Shown here: piece after piece, positions 37,061 through 44,894 of the stretch
Numbering within the stretch: the stretch's first letter is position 1
How the letters are laid out: the number at the start of each line of letters is the position of its first letter
Assembly (NCBI GenBank): GCA_017886375.1
Contig: JAGGNB010000083.1
Coordinates: forward strand, 1-44,894
Direction of reading: 5' to 3'
From: Octadecabacter sp.
Lineage (GTDB): Bacteria; Pseudomonadota; Alphaproteobacteria; Rhodobacterales; Rhodobacteraceae
Length of the DNA: 44,894 nt
Position numbers and translations under genes: made by a program
Notes under the pieces: model-generated
Databases searched by the model: none
What the model was told of the DNA's origin: nothing
Seen by the model: the letters and a program-made list of their open reading frames with translations, nothing else

Positions 37061-38055
37061 GTCTTCTTATCGCGCTGCAAAATGACAGCGAGAATGATGA
37101 TGACACCTTGGATTGCCCCGTTCAGATAAGGCGAAACCGCGTCTGTCAGATTTAGGATATTGCCAATTAGGCTAAGGATAATGACACCAATCACTGTGCC
37201 CCAAACGCGGCCAAATCCACCCTTGAGGACCGTGCCGCCGATGATCACAGCGGCAATCGCTTCGAGTTCCCAAAGCACGCCAGTTGACGCGGACGCAGAA
37301 CCAAGGCGCGGCACGTACATGATGGTCGCAAGCCCCACGAGCAGGCCAAGTATGACGTAAGTGGCCATTCGGACACGATCGACGGACACGCTTGAATAAC
37401 GTGCCACCTCGTTGTTGCTGCCGATGGCCGCGCAGTAGCGCCCGAACCGTGATCGGCGCATAGCAATTTCACCGATGATTGCGACCACGGCAAAGACGAT
37501 GATCGGCCAAGCGATGCCAAGGATACCGTCGTAATAAACCGGTCGATAAAGTGTGCGCAGGCTGAAATCGAGGGACAGCGTGCCACCGTCCGCCAGCCAC
37601 GTCACAAGGCTACGATAGATGCCCATGGACCCCAACGTCACGATGAAGGCTTCAATCCCCAGTTTGGTGATCAACACGCCGTTTATAAAGCCCGCGATGA
37701 CACCTGCAACAATCGCCGTCAGCATGCCCAGCAGGATTACAGGGATGCCGACGCCCAGCGTCGGCAGGGCGGCGTTCATCACCAATATCATCAAGCCCGC
37801 GACAAATGCCGCCATCGACCCGACCGACAGATCAAGCCCGCCAGACGCAATCACGAACGTCATACCGACGGCGATAATACCAATAAAGGCTGAACGCGCC
37901 AAAACGTTTGTAATGTTGGCGTAGCCAAGGAAATTGGGGTTCATCAGGGCACCGACGACAATCAATGCCGCGAGCGCCAGCACAGGACCCCAAACCATAA
38001 GATCGAATTTGCGTGCCACCCTTTGGGGGGTGGTTGCGGTATCGGTGGCAGCCAT
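37051..38055 (-). CDS. Sugar ABC transporter permease (RbsC-like)
   Basis: Inner-membrane permease of a CUT2 (ribose-type) importer. The 334-aa protein is mostly hydrophobic, with about 8-10 segments. It has the family motif SGGLDLSVGSMAAF near residue 70, IEAFIVTLGSMGIYR, and AIGSNNEVARYSSVSVDR, the cytoplasmic loop that meets the ATPase. Its ATG overlaps the ATPase stop by one base (TGATG). A hairpin covers its stop codon. It should form the homodimeric pore for the RbsA-like ATPase and the RbsB-like binding protein. Specificity follows the unknown ligand. Confidence 0.93.
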   Translation of the reverse strand: MAATDTATTPQRVARKFDLMVWGPVLALAALIVVGALMNPNFLGYANITNVLARSAFIGIIAVGMTFVIASGGLDLSVGSMAAFVAGLMILVMNAALPTLGVGIPVILLGMLTAIVAGVIAGFINGVLITKLGIEAFIVTLGSMGIYRSLVTWLADGGTLSLDFSLRTLYRPVYYDGILGIAWPIIVFAVVAIIGEIAMRRSRFGRYCAAIGSNNEVARYSSVSVDRVRMATYVILGLLVGLATIMYVPRLGSASASTGVLWELEAIAAVIIGGTVLKGGFGRVWGTVIGVIILSLIGNILNLTDAVSPYLNGAIQGVIIILAVILQRDKKTRT

Positions 38056-39578
38056 CAGACTGGCTCCTTTGTTTTAAGTTCGGTTTGTGCAGCCATACCC
38101 ATCGCCAGACGCACGATGGGTTCTTCGGCAATGTCGTGTCCCGACAGCATGCCCGCAATGCGACCAGCCCGCATGACGATGACGCGGTCGGTGAGGCCGA
38201 TGATCTCTTGCATCTCTGACGAGATAACGATGACGGATTTGCCGCTGTTGGCGAGGCCACGGATGAATTCATAAATCTGTTGCTTGGTGCCGATGTCGAT
38301 GCCGCGTGTGGGTTCGTCAATGATCACGATTTGTGGCGCTGACAGCATGGTTTTGGCGACCAAAAGTTTTTGCTGATTGCCACCCGACATATTGCCGACC
38401 TTCACGTCCTTATGGCTGGCGCGAATGTCAAAATCCTTAGTGGCAGTGGCCAACGCGGCCTCTTCGGCCGCGCGGTCGATCAAAATGGATCCGAAGGTGT
38501 CGAGCGCTTGTAGCGTCAGGTTTTCGCGCATGGATTTATCCAGTAGCAAGCCGCGCCCTTTGCGATCTTCCGTCAAATAACACAGCCCATATCCAAGTGC
38601 CTGCTTGGGCGCGGTGATCCGAACGTCAACGCCGTTGATTTGCACTTGGGTGGCGGTGGCGCGGCGCAATCCGCACAGACCTTCCATGGTTTCCGTGCGC
38701 CCTGATCCGATCATCCCAGACACGCCAAGAATTTCGCCCGCATGCAGATCAAAACTGATGTCGGTGGAATAGCCTGGGACGGTCAGATTTTTGACCTTCA
38801 ACACCACGTCAGCGTCCTGCGGCACGGACCCTTTCGGGGGATAAAGCTGTGACACATCGCGCCCAACCATGGCTTCTGCCATCTGATCCTCTGACATGTC
38901 GGCGGTGGGGCCTTGGTGCACAACATCGCCGTCGCGCATGATGGTGACGCGATCGGCAATCTGGCGCACTTCGTCAAGTTTATGGGACGTAAACAGGATC
39001 GCAGCCCCCTCAGCGCGCAGGGCTTCGACCTGTTCAAACAGCACGGCGGTTTCTGTTTTCGTCAGCACGGCGGTCGGTTCATCCATCACCAATACTTTGG
39101 CATGACGCGACAGGGCCTTTGCGATTTCGACCATCTGTTTGTCGGAATTTGACAACGTGTCAATCCGCGCTGTTGCAGGGGCAGAACAATTGAGTTGATC
39201 CAGCAGCACGCGGGTTTTGGCCTGCATCGCTTTCTTGTCCAACAAAATGCCGCGGCGCAATTCGCGGCCTAGAAAAATGTTTTCCTCCACGCTCAACATA
39301 TCCGCGAGGTTGAATTCCTGATGGATCATCACGACGCCTTTTGCTTCGGCCTCGTTGGCGTCTTTGAACGGGTGCGCCTGACCTTTGAAGCTGACCACGC
39401 CGCTGGTCGCGGACAGATAGCCACACAAGATTTTCATCGCGGTGGATTTGCCTGCACCGTTCTCACCGATCAGGGCGTGCACTTCGCCCGCGCGCAACTC
39501 AAGACTGATGCCGTGCAGCACTTCGACCTCACCAAAGCTGCGGCGCACGTCCGTCAGAGAGAGGATCGGATCATTCAC
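38055..39578 (-). CDS. Sugar ABC transporter ATP-binding protein (RbsA-like, two ABC domains)
   Basis: Tandem ATPase of the CUT2 importer, 507 aa. Domain 1 has GENGAGKSTAMKIL, LSNSDKQMVEIAKAL and VLVMDEPTAVL. Domain 2 has the characteristic degenerate Walker A GMIGSGRTE, then MSGGNQQKLLVAKTM and IIDEPTRGIDIGTK, the family hallmark. GTG 39578 overlaps the upstream oxidoreductase stop (GTGA), suggesting translational coupling. GTG 39590 or the in-frame ATG 39620 would reach further into that gene. The ATPase is not sugar-specific by sequence; the RbsA/XylG/MglA family is implied. Confidence 0.93.
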   Translation of the reverse strand: MNDPILSLTDVRRSFGEVEVLHGISLELRAGEVHALIGENGAGKSTAMKILCGYLSATSGVVSFKGQAHPFKDANEAEAKGVVMIHQEFNLADMLSVEENIFLGRELRRGILLDKKAMQAKTRVLLDQLNCSAPATARIDTLSNSDKQMVEIAKALSRHAKVLVMDEPTAVLTKTETAVLFEQVEALRAEGAAILFTSHKLDEVRQIADRVTIMRDGDVVHQGPTADMSEDQMAEAMVGRDVSQLYPPKGSVPQDADVVLKVKNLTVPGYSTDISFDLHAGEILGVSGMIGSGRTETMEGLCGLRRATATQVQINGVDVRITAPKQALGYGLCYLTEDRKGRGLLLDKSMRENLTLQALDTFGSILIDRAAEEAALATATKDFDIRASHKDVKVGNMSGGNQQKLLVAKTMLSAPQIVIIDEPTRGIDIGTKQQIYEFIRGLANSGKSVIVISSEMQEIIGLTDRVIVMRAGRIAGMLSGHDIAEEPIVRLAMGMAAQTELKTKEPV

Positions 39579-40717
39579 ACTTTGGTCCACGCGGCGTTGT
39601 TTGCCGATGACGTCACGCAAGCATTGATGAACGACATCCCGTCAAGTCCGGCCTGAATGCCGGGCAGGAGGGCGGCATCGTCAGGCAAGGGATCGCCTGC
39701 GCGAACAGCTTCAATAGCGTCCGCTATGCCGCTGTAGATGTTGGCAAATCCCTCAAGGTATCCCTCAGGATGACCGGGCGGGATGCGCGACACGGCTGCG
39801 GCCTGCGGGCCAGATCCAGCACCGCCACGGGTGATAAGCTGTTTGGGCTGCCCGAACGGCGTGTGCCACAGATAATTGGGGTCTTCCTGTTTCCATTCCA
39901 GCCCGCCTGTTTCGCCGTAGATCCGCAGCTTGAGGCCGTTTTCATTACCGGGCGCGACTTGGCTCGACCACAGCATGCCGCGCGCGCCGCCGTCAAAACG
40001 CAACATCATGTGGGCATTGTCATCCAATTGGCGGCCCGGCACGAAAGATTGCAAATCAGCAGCCAGTTCGGTTGCCCGCAGGCCCGACACAAAACACGCG
40101 AGATTGTAAGCATGAGTGCCGATATCGCCCACTGAACCACCTGCGCCGGACCGTTCAGGGTCGGTGCGCCATTCTGCCTGTTTCAATCCATCGTTTTCGG
40201 ACGCTTCGGTCAGCCAGTCCTGCGGGTATTCCACCTGCACGACACGGATTTTACCGATCTCGCCCGCCGCAATCATCGCCTTCGCCTGTCGGATCATCGG
40301 GTAGCCGGTGTAATTGTGTGTCAGGAAAAACAGCGCATCGGTCGCGGTGACAGCATCGGCGAATGCGTGGGCATCTTTCATCGTTGACGTAAGCGGCTTG
40401 TCGCAGATCACGTGAATGCCACGATCCAGAAACGCCTTGGCAGGGGGGAAGTGCATGTGGTTCGGGGTGACAATTGACACGACCTCGATCCCGTCGGGGC
40501 GTTTGGATTCAGCCTCTGCCATGTCCTCAAACGACCCATAGGACCGGTCCGGATCAAGCCCGAGGGCGGCGGCAGACGCCTTGGCCTTTTGTGGCGTTGA
40601 CGACAACGCGCCCGCCACCAGTTGGAACCGGTTGTCGATGCGGCTGGCGATGCGGTGAACACCGCCAATGAACGCGTCATTGCCACCACCGACCATGCCT
40701 AATCTGAGGGGTGCCAT
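39575..40717 (-). CDS. Gfo/Idh/MocA family oxidoreductase
   Basis: A 380-aa NAD(P)-dependent dehydrogenase. It has the N-terminal Rossmann motif LGMVGGGNDAFIGGVHR, VTPNHMHFPPAKAFLDRGIHVICDKPL (the last being the catalytic-lysine block, DKP where many members have EKP), and the C-terminal substrate domain with DIGTHAYNLACFVSG. It sits directly between a TIM-barrel epimerase (1-nt gap) and the ABC ATPase (4-nt overlap). Members oxidise polyols, inositols or glycosides at a sugar carbon. The paired isomerase suggests a sugar oxidation-isomerisation sequence, but the substrate cannot be named. Confidence 0.9.
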   Translation of the reverse strand: MAPLRLGMVGGGNDAFIGGVHRIASRIDNRFQLVAGALSSTPQKAKASAAALGLDPDRSYGSFEDMAEAESKRPDGIEVVSIVTPNHMHFPPAKAFLDRGIHVICDKPLTSTMKDAHAFADAVTATDALFFLTHNYTGYPMIRQAKAMIAAGEIGKIRVVQVEYPQDWLTEASENDGLKQAEWRTDPERSGAGGSVGDIGTHAYNLACFVSGLRATELAADLQSFVPGRQLDDNAHMMLRFDGGARGMLWSSQVAPGNENGLKLRIYGETGGLEWKQEDPNYLWHTPFGQPKQLITRGGAGSGPQAAAVSRIPPGHPEGYLEGFANIYSGIADAIEAVRAGDPLPDDAALLPGIQAGLDGMSFINACVTSSANNAAWTKV

Positions 40718-40718
40718 A

Positions 40719-41774
40719 TTATGAAATTCCTAACATTTTGCGGTTGGCGGCGTCGTCCGTGCTGCCACCTGCGAAATCATCAAAGGCGCGTTCGGTTACG
40801 CGGATGATGTGATCTTTGACAAATTGCGCGCCTTCGCGGGCACCGTCTTCGGGATGTTTGATGGCGCATTCCCATTCGACCACGGCCCAGCCATCAAAAT
40901 TATTCGCTGCCATCTTTGAGAACACAGCGCCAAAATCAACTTGCCCGTCGCCAAGGGACCGGAAACGGCCAGCGCGATCAATCCACGGCTGGTAGCCGCC
41001 ATAGACGCCTTGGCGTCCCGTTGGATTGAATTCAGCATCCTTGACGTGGAACATCTTGATCCGATCTTTGTAGATGTCGATGTTGTCAATATAATCAAGG
41101 CATTGCAGGACGTAATGCGACGGATCATACAACATATTGCAGCGCGCATGATTGTCGACGCGGTCCAAAAACATCTCAAACGTGACGCCGTCATGCAGGT
41201 CTTCACCGGGGTGAATTTCGTAGCAAACATCGACGCCCATGTCATCGGCGTGATCCAGAATGGGCCGCCAACGTTTGGCCAATTCATCAAATGCGGCCTC
41301 AACCAGACCGGCGGGGCGCTGTGGCCACGGATAGATGTAGGGCCACGCAAGTGCGCCCGAAAACGTCACGTGTGCGCCGATATCGAAGTTTCGCGAAGCG
41401 GTCAGTGCCAGCTTGACTTGGTCAACAGCCCACGCCTGGCGCGCTTTGGGATCGCCATGCACCGATGGAACCGCAAAGCCGTCAAAGCCCACATCATAGG
41501 CAGGATGCACAGCGACCAATTGCCCCTGAAGGTGGGTCGACAGTTCGGTTATCTCCACACCGTTTTCACGACCGATGCCTGCGATTTCATCGCAGTAGGT
41601 GCGGCTTTCGGCGGCCTTTTTCAGATCGAAGAGACGGGTGTCCCAGCTGGGAATTTGCACACCTTTGTATCCACAATCGGCGGCCCATTTGGTGATGCTA
41701 TCCCAACTATTGAACGGAGCCTCATCGCCCGCGAACTGCGCAAGAAACAGGGCTGGCCCTTTGATGGTTTTCAT
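40719..41774 (-). CDS. Sugar phosphate isomerase/epimerase, TIM barrel (AP-endonuclease-2 type)
   Basis: A 351-aa TIM-barrel protein of the Xyl-isomerase-like/AP-endonuclease-2 superfamily. Likely metal or active residues are visible in YEIHPGEDLHDG, MLYDPSHYVLQ, MFHVKDAEFN and AVVEWECAIKHPEDG, the Glu/Asp/His pattern of the fold. ATG 41774 lies 6 nt after GGAAGGA; the TTG at 41789 is the same frame but weaker. It follows xylA by 19 nt. Relatives include inosose/hydroxypyruvate isomerases and 3-keto-sugar processing enzymes. Exact function is unassigned. Confidence 0.87.
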   Translation of the reverse strand: MKTIKGPALFLAQFAGDEAPFNSWDSITKWAADCGYKGVQIPSWDTRLFDLKKAAESRTYCDEIAGIGRENGVEITELSTHLQGQLVAVHPAYDVGFDGFAVPSVHGDPKARQAWAVDQVKLALTASRNFDIGAHVTFSGALAWPYIYPWPQRPAGLVEAAFDELAKRWRPILDHADDMGVDVCYEIHPGEDLHDGVTFEMFLDRVDNHARCNMLYDPSHYVLQCLDYIDNIDIYKDRIKMFHVKDAEFNPTGRQGVYGGYQPWIDRAGRFRSLGDGQVDFGAVFSKMAANNFDGWAVVEWECAIKHPEDGAREGAQFVKDHIIRVTERAFDDFAGGSTDDAANRKMLGIS

Positions 41775-41793
41775 AATCATTCCTTCCAATTCT

Positions 41794-43089
41794 TCAGACG
41801 TAGCGGTTTACGATATTTTCCAGAATTTCCTGTCGGCCCGACGTGGGTTGCGGGTCCAGCTTGCGGTTCTCGGCGAATGTCGCGATGTCTTGCAACGTTT
41901 TGCCTTTGGCCAAGTGATCAGCGCCGTTCCAGCCCGCGTACCGTGCGTCGCGGGGACCCTCCAATGCGCCGTCGGCCAGCATTGCGTGCGCCGCTTTGAA
42001 ACCGCGCGCGCAGATATCCATGCCACCCACATGTGATGCAATCAGATCCGCAGGGTCGAGGGACTGGCGCCGCAATTTCGCGTCAAAATTCGTGCCACCT
42101 GTGGTAAACCCGCCAGCTTTCAACACCTCGTAATACGCCAGCGCCGCTTCTGGTGTGTTGTTGGGGAACTGGTCGGTATCCCAGCCCGATTGATAATCGT
42201 TGCGGTTCATATCGATGGACCCGAACAGACCCAGCGTGCGCGCCATTGCCAGTTCATGTTCAAAACTGTGACCCGCGAGGATGGCGTGGCCCTGTTCGAC
42301 GTTAACTTGCACCTCATCCTCAAGTCCGAAACGTTTGAGGAAGCCGTAGACCGTCGCCACATCGTAGTCGTACTGATGTTTCATCGGCTCTTGCGGCTTG
42401 GGTTCGATCAGGATCGCGCCCTTGAAACCGATCTTGTGTTTGTACTCGACGACCATCTGCAAGAACCGTCCAGCTTGCTGCTGTTCGCGGTCCAGATCTG
42501 TGTTGAGCAGCGTTTCATAGCCTTCGCGCCCGCCCCACAAAACGTAATTTTCGCCGCCTAACCGGTGCGTCACATCCATGCAGGATTTCACCGTGCTGGC
42601 GCAGTAGGCAAACACATCAGGATCGGGGTTGGTGGCCGCACCGGACATATAGCGGCGATTGGAGAACATGTTTGCCGTGCCCCAAAGCAACTTGGGTCCG
42701 CCGTTTTCCATCTTTTCGCCAACGTAATCTGCCATCTCGTTCAGGCGGTCATGGCTTTCGCGCAATGTTGCGCCTTCGGGGCGGATGTCGTGGTCGTGAA
42801 AACACCAGAACGGCGCACCGAGGATGCGAAACATCTCAAACGCATCATCAGCTTTGCGTTTGGCCAGATCGATTGTGTCGGCAGGAAACCAGGGGCGGTC
42901 AAACGTCTGCCCGCCAAAGGGGTCGCTGCCGTCCCCGACGAAATTGTGCCAATAGCACACGGCGAACCGCAAATGATCCTGCATAGATTTTTCGCCCACG
43001 ACCTCACTTGGGTCGTAGTGGCGAAATGAGAGCCCCTCCGCGTCGGGGGCGAAGGTCACTGGGGGAATGTCGGCGAAGTAACTTGTCAT
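41794..43089 (-). CDS. xylA: Xylose isomerase
   Basis: Interconverts D-xylose and D-xylulose (and often glucose/fructose). The 431-aa protein is a class II Xyl[10 protein letters not shown] carries His98 and Asp101 of the active site, LIEPKPQEP the first metal glutamate, [17 protein letters not shown] the second Glu/His pair, IDMNRND the aspartates and [11 protein letters not shown] the last. ATG 43089 overlaps the regulator stop by one base (TAATG), which fixes the start. No xylB (xylulokinase) is present in the window. It is the first catabolic gene after the LacI-type regulator. Confidence 0.95.
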   Translation of the reverse strand: MTSYFADIPPVTFAPDAEGLSFRHYDPSEVVGEKSMQDHLRFAVCYWHNFVGDGSDPFGGQTFDRPWFPADTIDLAKRKADDAFEMFRILGAPFWCFHDHDIRPEGATLRESHDRLNEMADYVGEKMENGGPKLLWGTANMFSNRRYMSGAATNPDPDVFAYCASTVKSCMDVTHRLGGENYVLWGGREGYETLLNTDLDREQQQAGRFLQMVVEYKHKIGFKGAILIEPKPQEPMKHQYDYDVATVYGFLKRFGLEDEVQVNVEQGHAILAGHSFEHELAMARTLGLFGSIDMNRNDYQSGWDTDQFPNNTPEAALAYYEVLKAGGFTTGGTNFDAKLRRQSLDPADLIASHVGGMDICARGFKAAHAMLADGALEGPRDARYAGWNGADHLAKGKTLQDIATFAENRKLDPQPTSGRQEILENIVNRYV

Positions 43090-44162
43090 TAGGATGGTAT
43101 CCGATGTGTAGGTGTTGAGGGAATTGCGGGTATTGGGGGAAGGTTTTCGCAAAGATAAATAGCAGGCGTAATGAGCGATGTTTCCTGCGAAACCGTCAGC
43201 GCGTCGACGAGTTGGCGCATGATCCGCAGGGCTTGGCCAATTGCTTCATGGGGTTTTTGGTCAATGACCGCGTCAATCAATCCGGCTGCAAGTGCTGCGC
43301 GCGAACTGGGTAGCAATTCGTGAATGACCATGACGGGGCGGGACGCGGGGGCGATGCCGCTGACCCAATCGATCAGACCATCGTTGCCCGCGCCAATATT
43401 GTAGACGCCCGTAAGGTCGGGATGGGCCGCCCAAGCATCACTTAGAACGCTATGGATCGTGGCGGGTTCATCATGGCTTTTGACGGGGTCAAGCAGGCGG
43501 ACGGCCGGAAAGTGGGTTTGCATTAACGCGCGAAACCCGTTCAGGCGTTGCGTGTGGTCATAGGCGCGACTGGCGCCGATGATCGGCAGGATACAGCCTG
43601 CACGCCGCGTATGTGCCAGCCCCATCACACGCCCAGCCGTTTTGCCAGCGACAAGGTTGTCGATGCCGACGTAGTGATTGCGCTCGGTCATCGGGATATC
43701 GGACACCAACGTCACGATCTTCAGGCCACGCGCCTTCGCGCGCCGCACAGCCGCGATCACGATTGGGGTGTCAAACGCAACCACGCAGACACAATCGGTT
43801 CTGGCAGGATCAATACCGTCCAGCGCGTCAGCAAGTCCGGCTTCGGAAAATGCAGGAACGCGCGTCGTCTGAAACCGGGTGCGCAACAGGTTAGATTGAT
43901 TTTGGTGCGATCCAAGGGCCGCGTTGAGAGCGTGAAAGAAGTCATTGCTGTCGTCTGGTAGCAGAAAATGAAACCGGTAAACGCGTTTGCGTGCAAGGTT
44001 CGCCGCAGTCTCGTCGCGTTCATATCCGAGCTTTTCGATCGCATCCTGAACCCGCACAACAGATTTGTGCGCAACACCGCCGCGCCCGTTTACGACACGG
44101 TCCACGGTTGCGTAGCTGACACCAGCCGTCTCAGCGACATCATGCAATGTTGCAAACTTCAA
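43089..44162 (-). CDS. LacI-family regulator of the second sugar operon
   Basis: A 357-aa LacI/GalR regulator. The helix-turn-helix [19 protein letters not shown] is followed by VVNGRGGV and a sensor domain with [17 protein letters not shown] and [13 protein letters not shown], similar to binding-protein folds. A TTG start at 44162 is chosen because GGGAGG lies 6 nt upstream and the helix-turn-helix then begins at residue 4. The ATG at 44189 has no ribosome-binding site. It is the first gene of the operon and overlaps xylA by one base. Two palindrome repeats at 44201-44237 are its probable operators. Confidence 0.87.
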   Translation of the reverse strand: MKFATLHDVAETAGVSYATVDRVVNGRGGVAHKSVVRVQDAIEKLGYERDETAANLARKRVYRFHFLLPDDSNDFFHALNAALGSHQNQSNLLRTRFQTTRVPAFSEAGLADALDGIDPARTDCVCVVAFDTPIVIAAVRRAKARGLKIVTLVSDIPMTERNHYVGIDNLVAGKTAGRVMGLAHTRRAGCILPIIGASRAYDHTQRLNGFRALMQTHFPAVRLLDPVKSHDEPATIHSVLSDAWAAHPDLTGVYNIGAGNDGLIDWVSGIAPASRPVMVIHELLPSSRAALAAGLIDAVIDQKPHEAIGQALRIMRQLVDALTVSQETSLITPAIYLCENLPPIPAIPSTPTHRIPS

Positions 44163-44200
44163 AATAATCCTCCCAGACTTGGATACCATGTGGGTGTTTT

Positions 44201-44237
44201 TGATAGGCGTCAATCATTTTTTGATAGACGTCAATCA
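44201..44237. promoter_or_regulatory. Tandem operator-like palindromes upstream of the LacI-type gene
   Basis: Two copies, TGATAGGCGTCAATCA (44201-44216) and TGATAGACGTCAATCA (44222-44237), are 21 bp apart (two helical turns). The second matches its own reverse complement at 14 of 16 positions; the first at 12. They are 39-75 bp upstream of the regulator start. Position and symmetry fit binding of two LacI-family dimers on one face of the DNA. Confidence 0.7.
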
Positions 44238-44240
44238 TTT

Positions 44241-44894
44241 GCATAAATTCACAGGTGTATTTCGGGGAGACAGAGTAATGGACCTTGCCAATCTGGTCAG
44301 CGTTTATTGCAAACACTGCATCGTTAACCGCGCCGCAACGTTCATCGCGAGACTGGCCGGTCATCATTTCCGATTACACTCAACGCGGCGATTGACCGCT
44401 TAAAGCCTATATGGATTTCACGCATGCAAAGCCGCCCAGGGACGTCTGCGAAACTGTTCGTGCGGTGCCGGCCCCACCTATGGCGCCCCCATGACACCAC
44501 GGGACCCAGCATCGCCACAGCCACACTCTGGGGCGCTCGACAGACGAGCAATTCCTGATCGGTTGTCTGGCTCAATGTACATACGCGCAGGGCAGGCGGC
44601 CTTTGCTATAAAAGTTTAGTGCCAGGCTTCATTTAATATCAAAAGCATATCGCGCCGGAATCTATTGCCCCCTACATGCTCGCGAACCCCTATCGAAAAT
44701 ATTCCTTCGCCGATTAGCTGATGTCTTTGCCGATGCGCTAAGGACCGAAAAATTTCCGCAGTGGTTAACGATTTTGTCCATTTTGAAGACTGTGATGTTA
44801 CCCTTATCAACCGCGTATGTGACTGTTATTCCTGAATTCCAAACTCAATTTGGCATGGCGACCGAAGCCATGTTTGGCGGCAACCTTCTTGCGA
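44241..44894. other. Gene-poor right end
   Basis: From here to the edge no confident gene is visible. A 41-codon plus frame at 44278-44403 follows GGGGAGA, and minus frames at 44342-44575 and 44616-44810 are open, but none shows recognisable domain motifs. A partial frame at the far right is listed separately. Only promoter or operator content is inferred for the left part. Confidence 0.5.
44795..44894 (+). CDS. Possible partial coding region of unknown function (runs off right edge)
   Basis: Not recognised. The plus frame from ATG 44795 reads MLPLSTAYVTVIPEFQTQFG and stays open to the edge, as does the same frame back to a stop at 44609. The other two plus frames close. TGAAGA 6 nt before the ATG is a weak ribosome-binding site. 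The upstream open part is AT-rich and its coding status is unclear. It could be the start of a gene or chance. Confidence 0.25.
   Translation, partial: MLPLSTAYVTVIPEFQTQFGMATEAMFGGNLLA

Noticed and set aside
44342-44575. 77-aa minus frame at the right end as a transposase remnant
   Set aside because: No DDE or other transposase motif and no inverted repeats were seen.

Overview
The window looks like chromosomal DNA of a marine alphaproteobacterium of the Rhodobacteraceae (Roseobacter group). This rests on moderate-to-high GC coding DNA, a CckA cell-cycle kinase behind a CtrA-type box, the Entner-Doudoroff order zwf-pgl-pgi, and an aglEFGAK alpha-glucoside operon in the rhizobial order. All identifications are from reading translated sequence and motifs; no database search was run.

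Layout. 1-4868: cobalamin biosynthesis. cobB (cut by the left edge) and cobA run leftward. cbiD and cobK run rightward and are chained by 4-nt overlaps to alkA and a serine esterase. 5000-6847: an HNH endonuclease and a reductive-dehalogenase-like iron-sulfur protein. 6880-10642: an operator-like palindrome and zwf-pgl-pgi. 10665-13259 (minus): thioesterase, RidA-like protein, an AT-rich frameshifted FkbM methyltransferase, tRNA-Gly(CCC) and a DUF924 protein. 13406-15460 (minus): ferredoxin/ASKHA corrinoid-activation protein. 15658-20734 (plus): guaB, rsmB, a CtrA box and cckA.

20731-30844: glucoside catabolism built around a divergent control region. aglR-bglA-glk run left; aglE-aglF-aglG-aglA-aglK run right. 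LacI-type palindromes lie on both sides. Imported alpha-glucosides would be hydrolysed by AglA and beta-glucosides by the GH1 enzyme. Glucokinase would phosphorylate the glucose, and the zwf-pgl-pgi products would take glucose-6-phosphate onward. 30917-34000: rlmE, a GYF/DUF805 membrane protein, glpK and a 69-aa orphan. 34180-35697 (minus): an ABC-F ATPase with a structured leader.

36069-44162 (minus): a second sugar operon, LacI regulator-xylA-TIM-barrel epimerase-Gfo/Idh oxidoreductase-ABC ATPase-permease-binding protein. It is preceded by two near-palindromic operator repeats spaced 21 bp. It has xylose isomerase but no xylulokinase in the window, and it pairs a Gfo/Idh dehydrogenase with a TIM-barrel isomerase, so its substrate is uncertain and possibly a xylose-like glycoside. 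44241-44894 is gene-poor, with only a doubtful open frame running off the right edge.

The items most worth following are the RdhA-like protein, the second sugar operon with its tandem operators, the CtrA box in front of cckA, the palindrome in front of zwf, and the hairpins beside both substrate-binding-protein genes.
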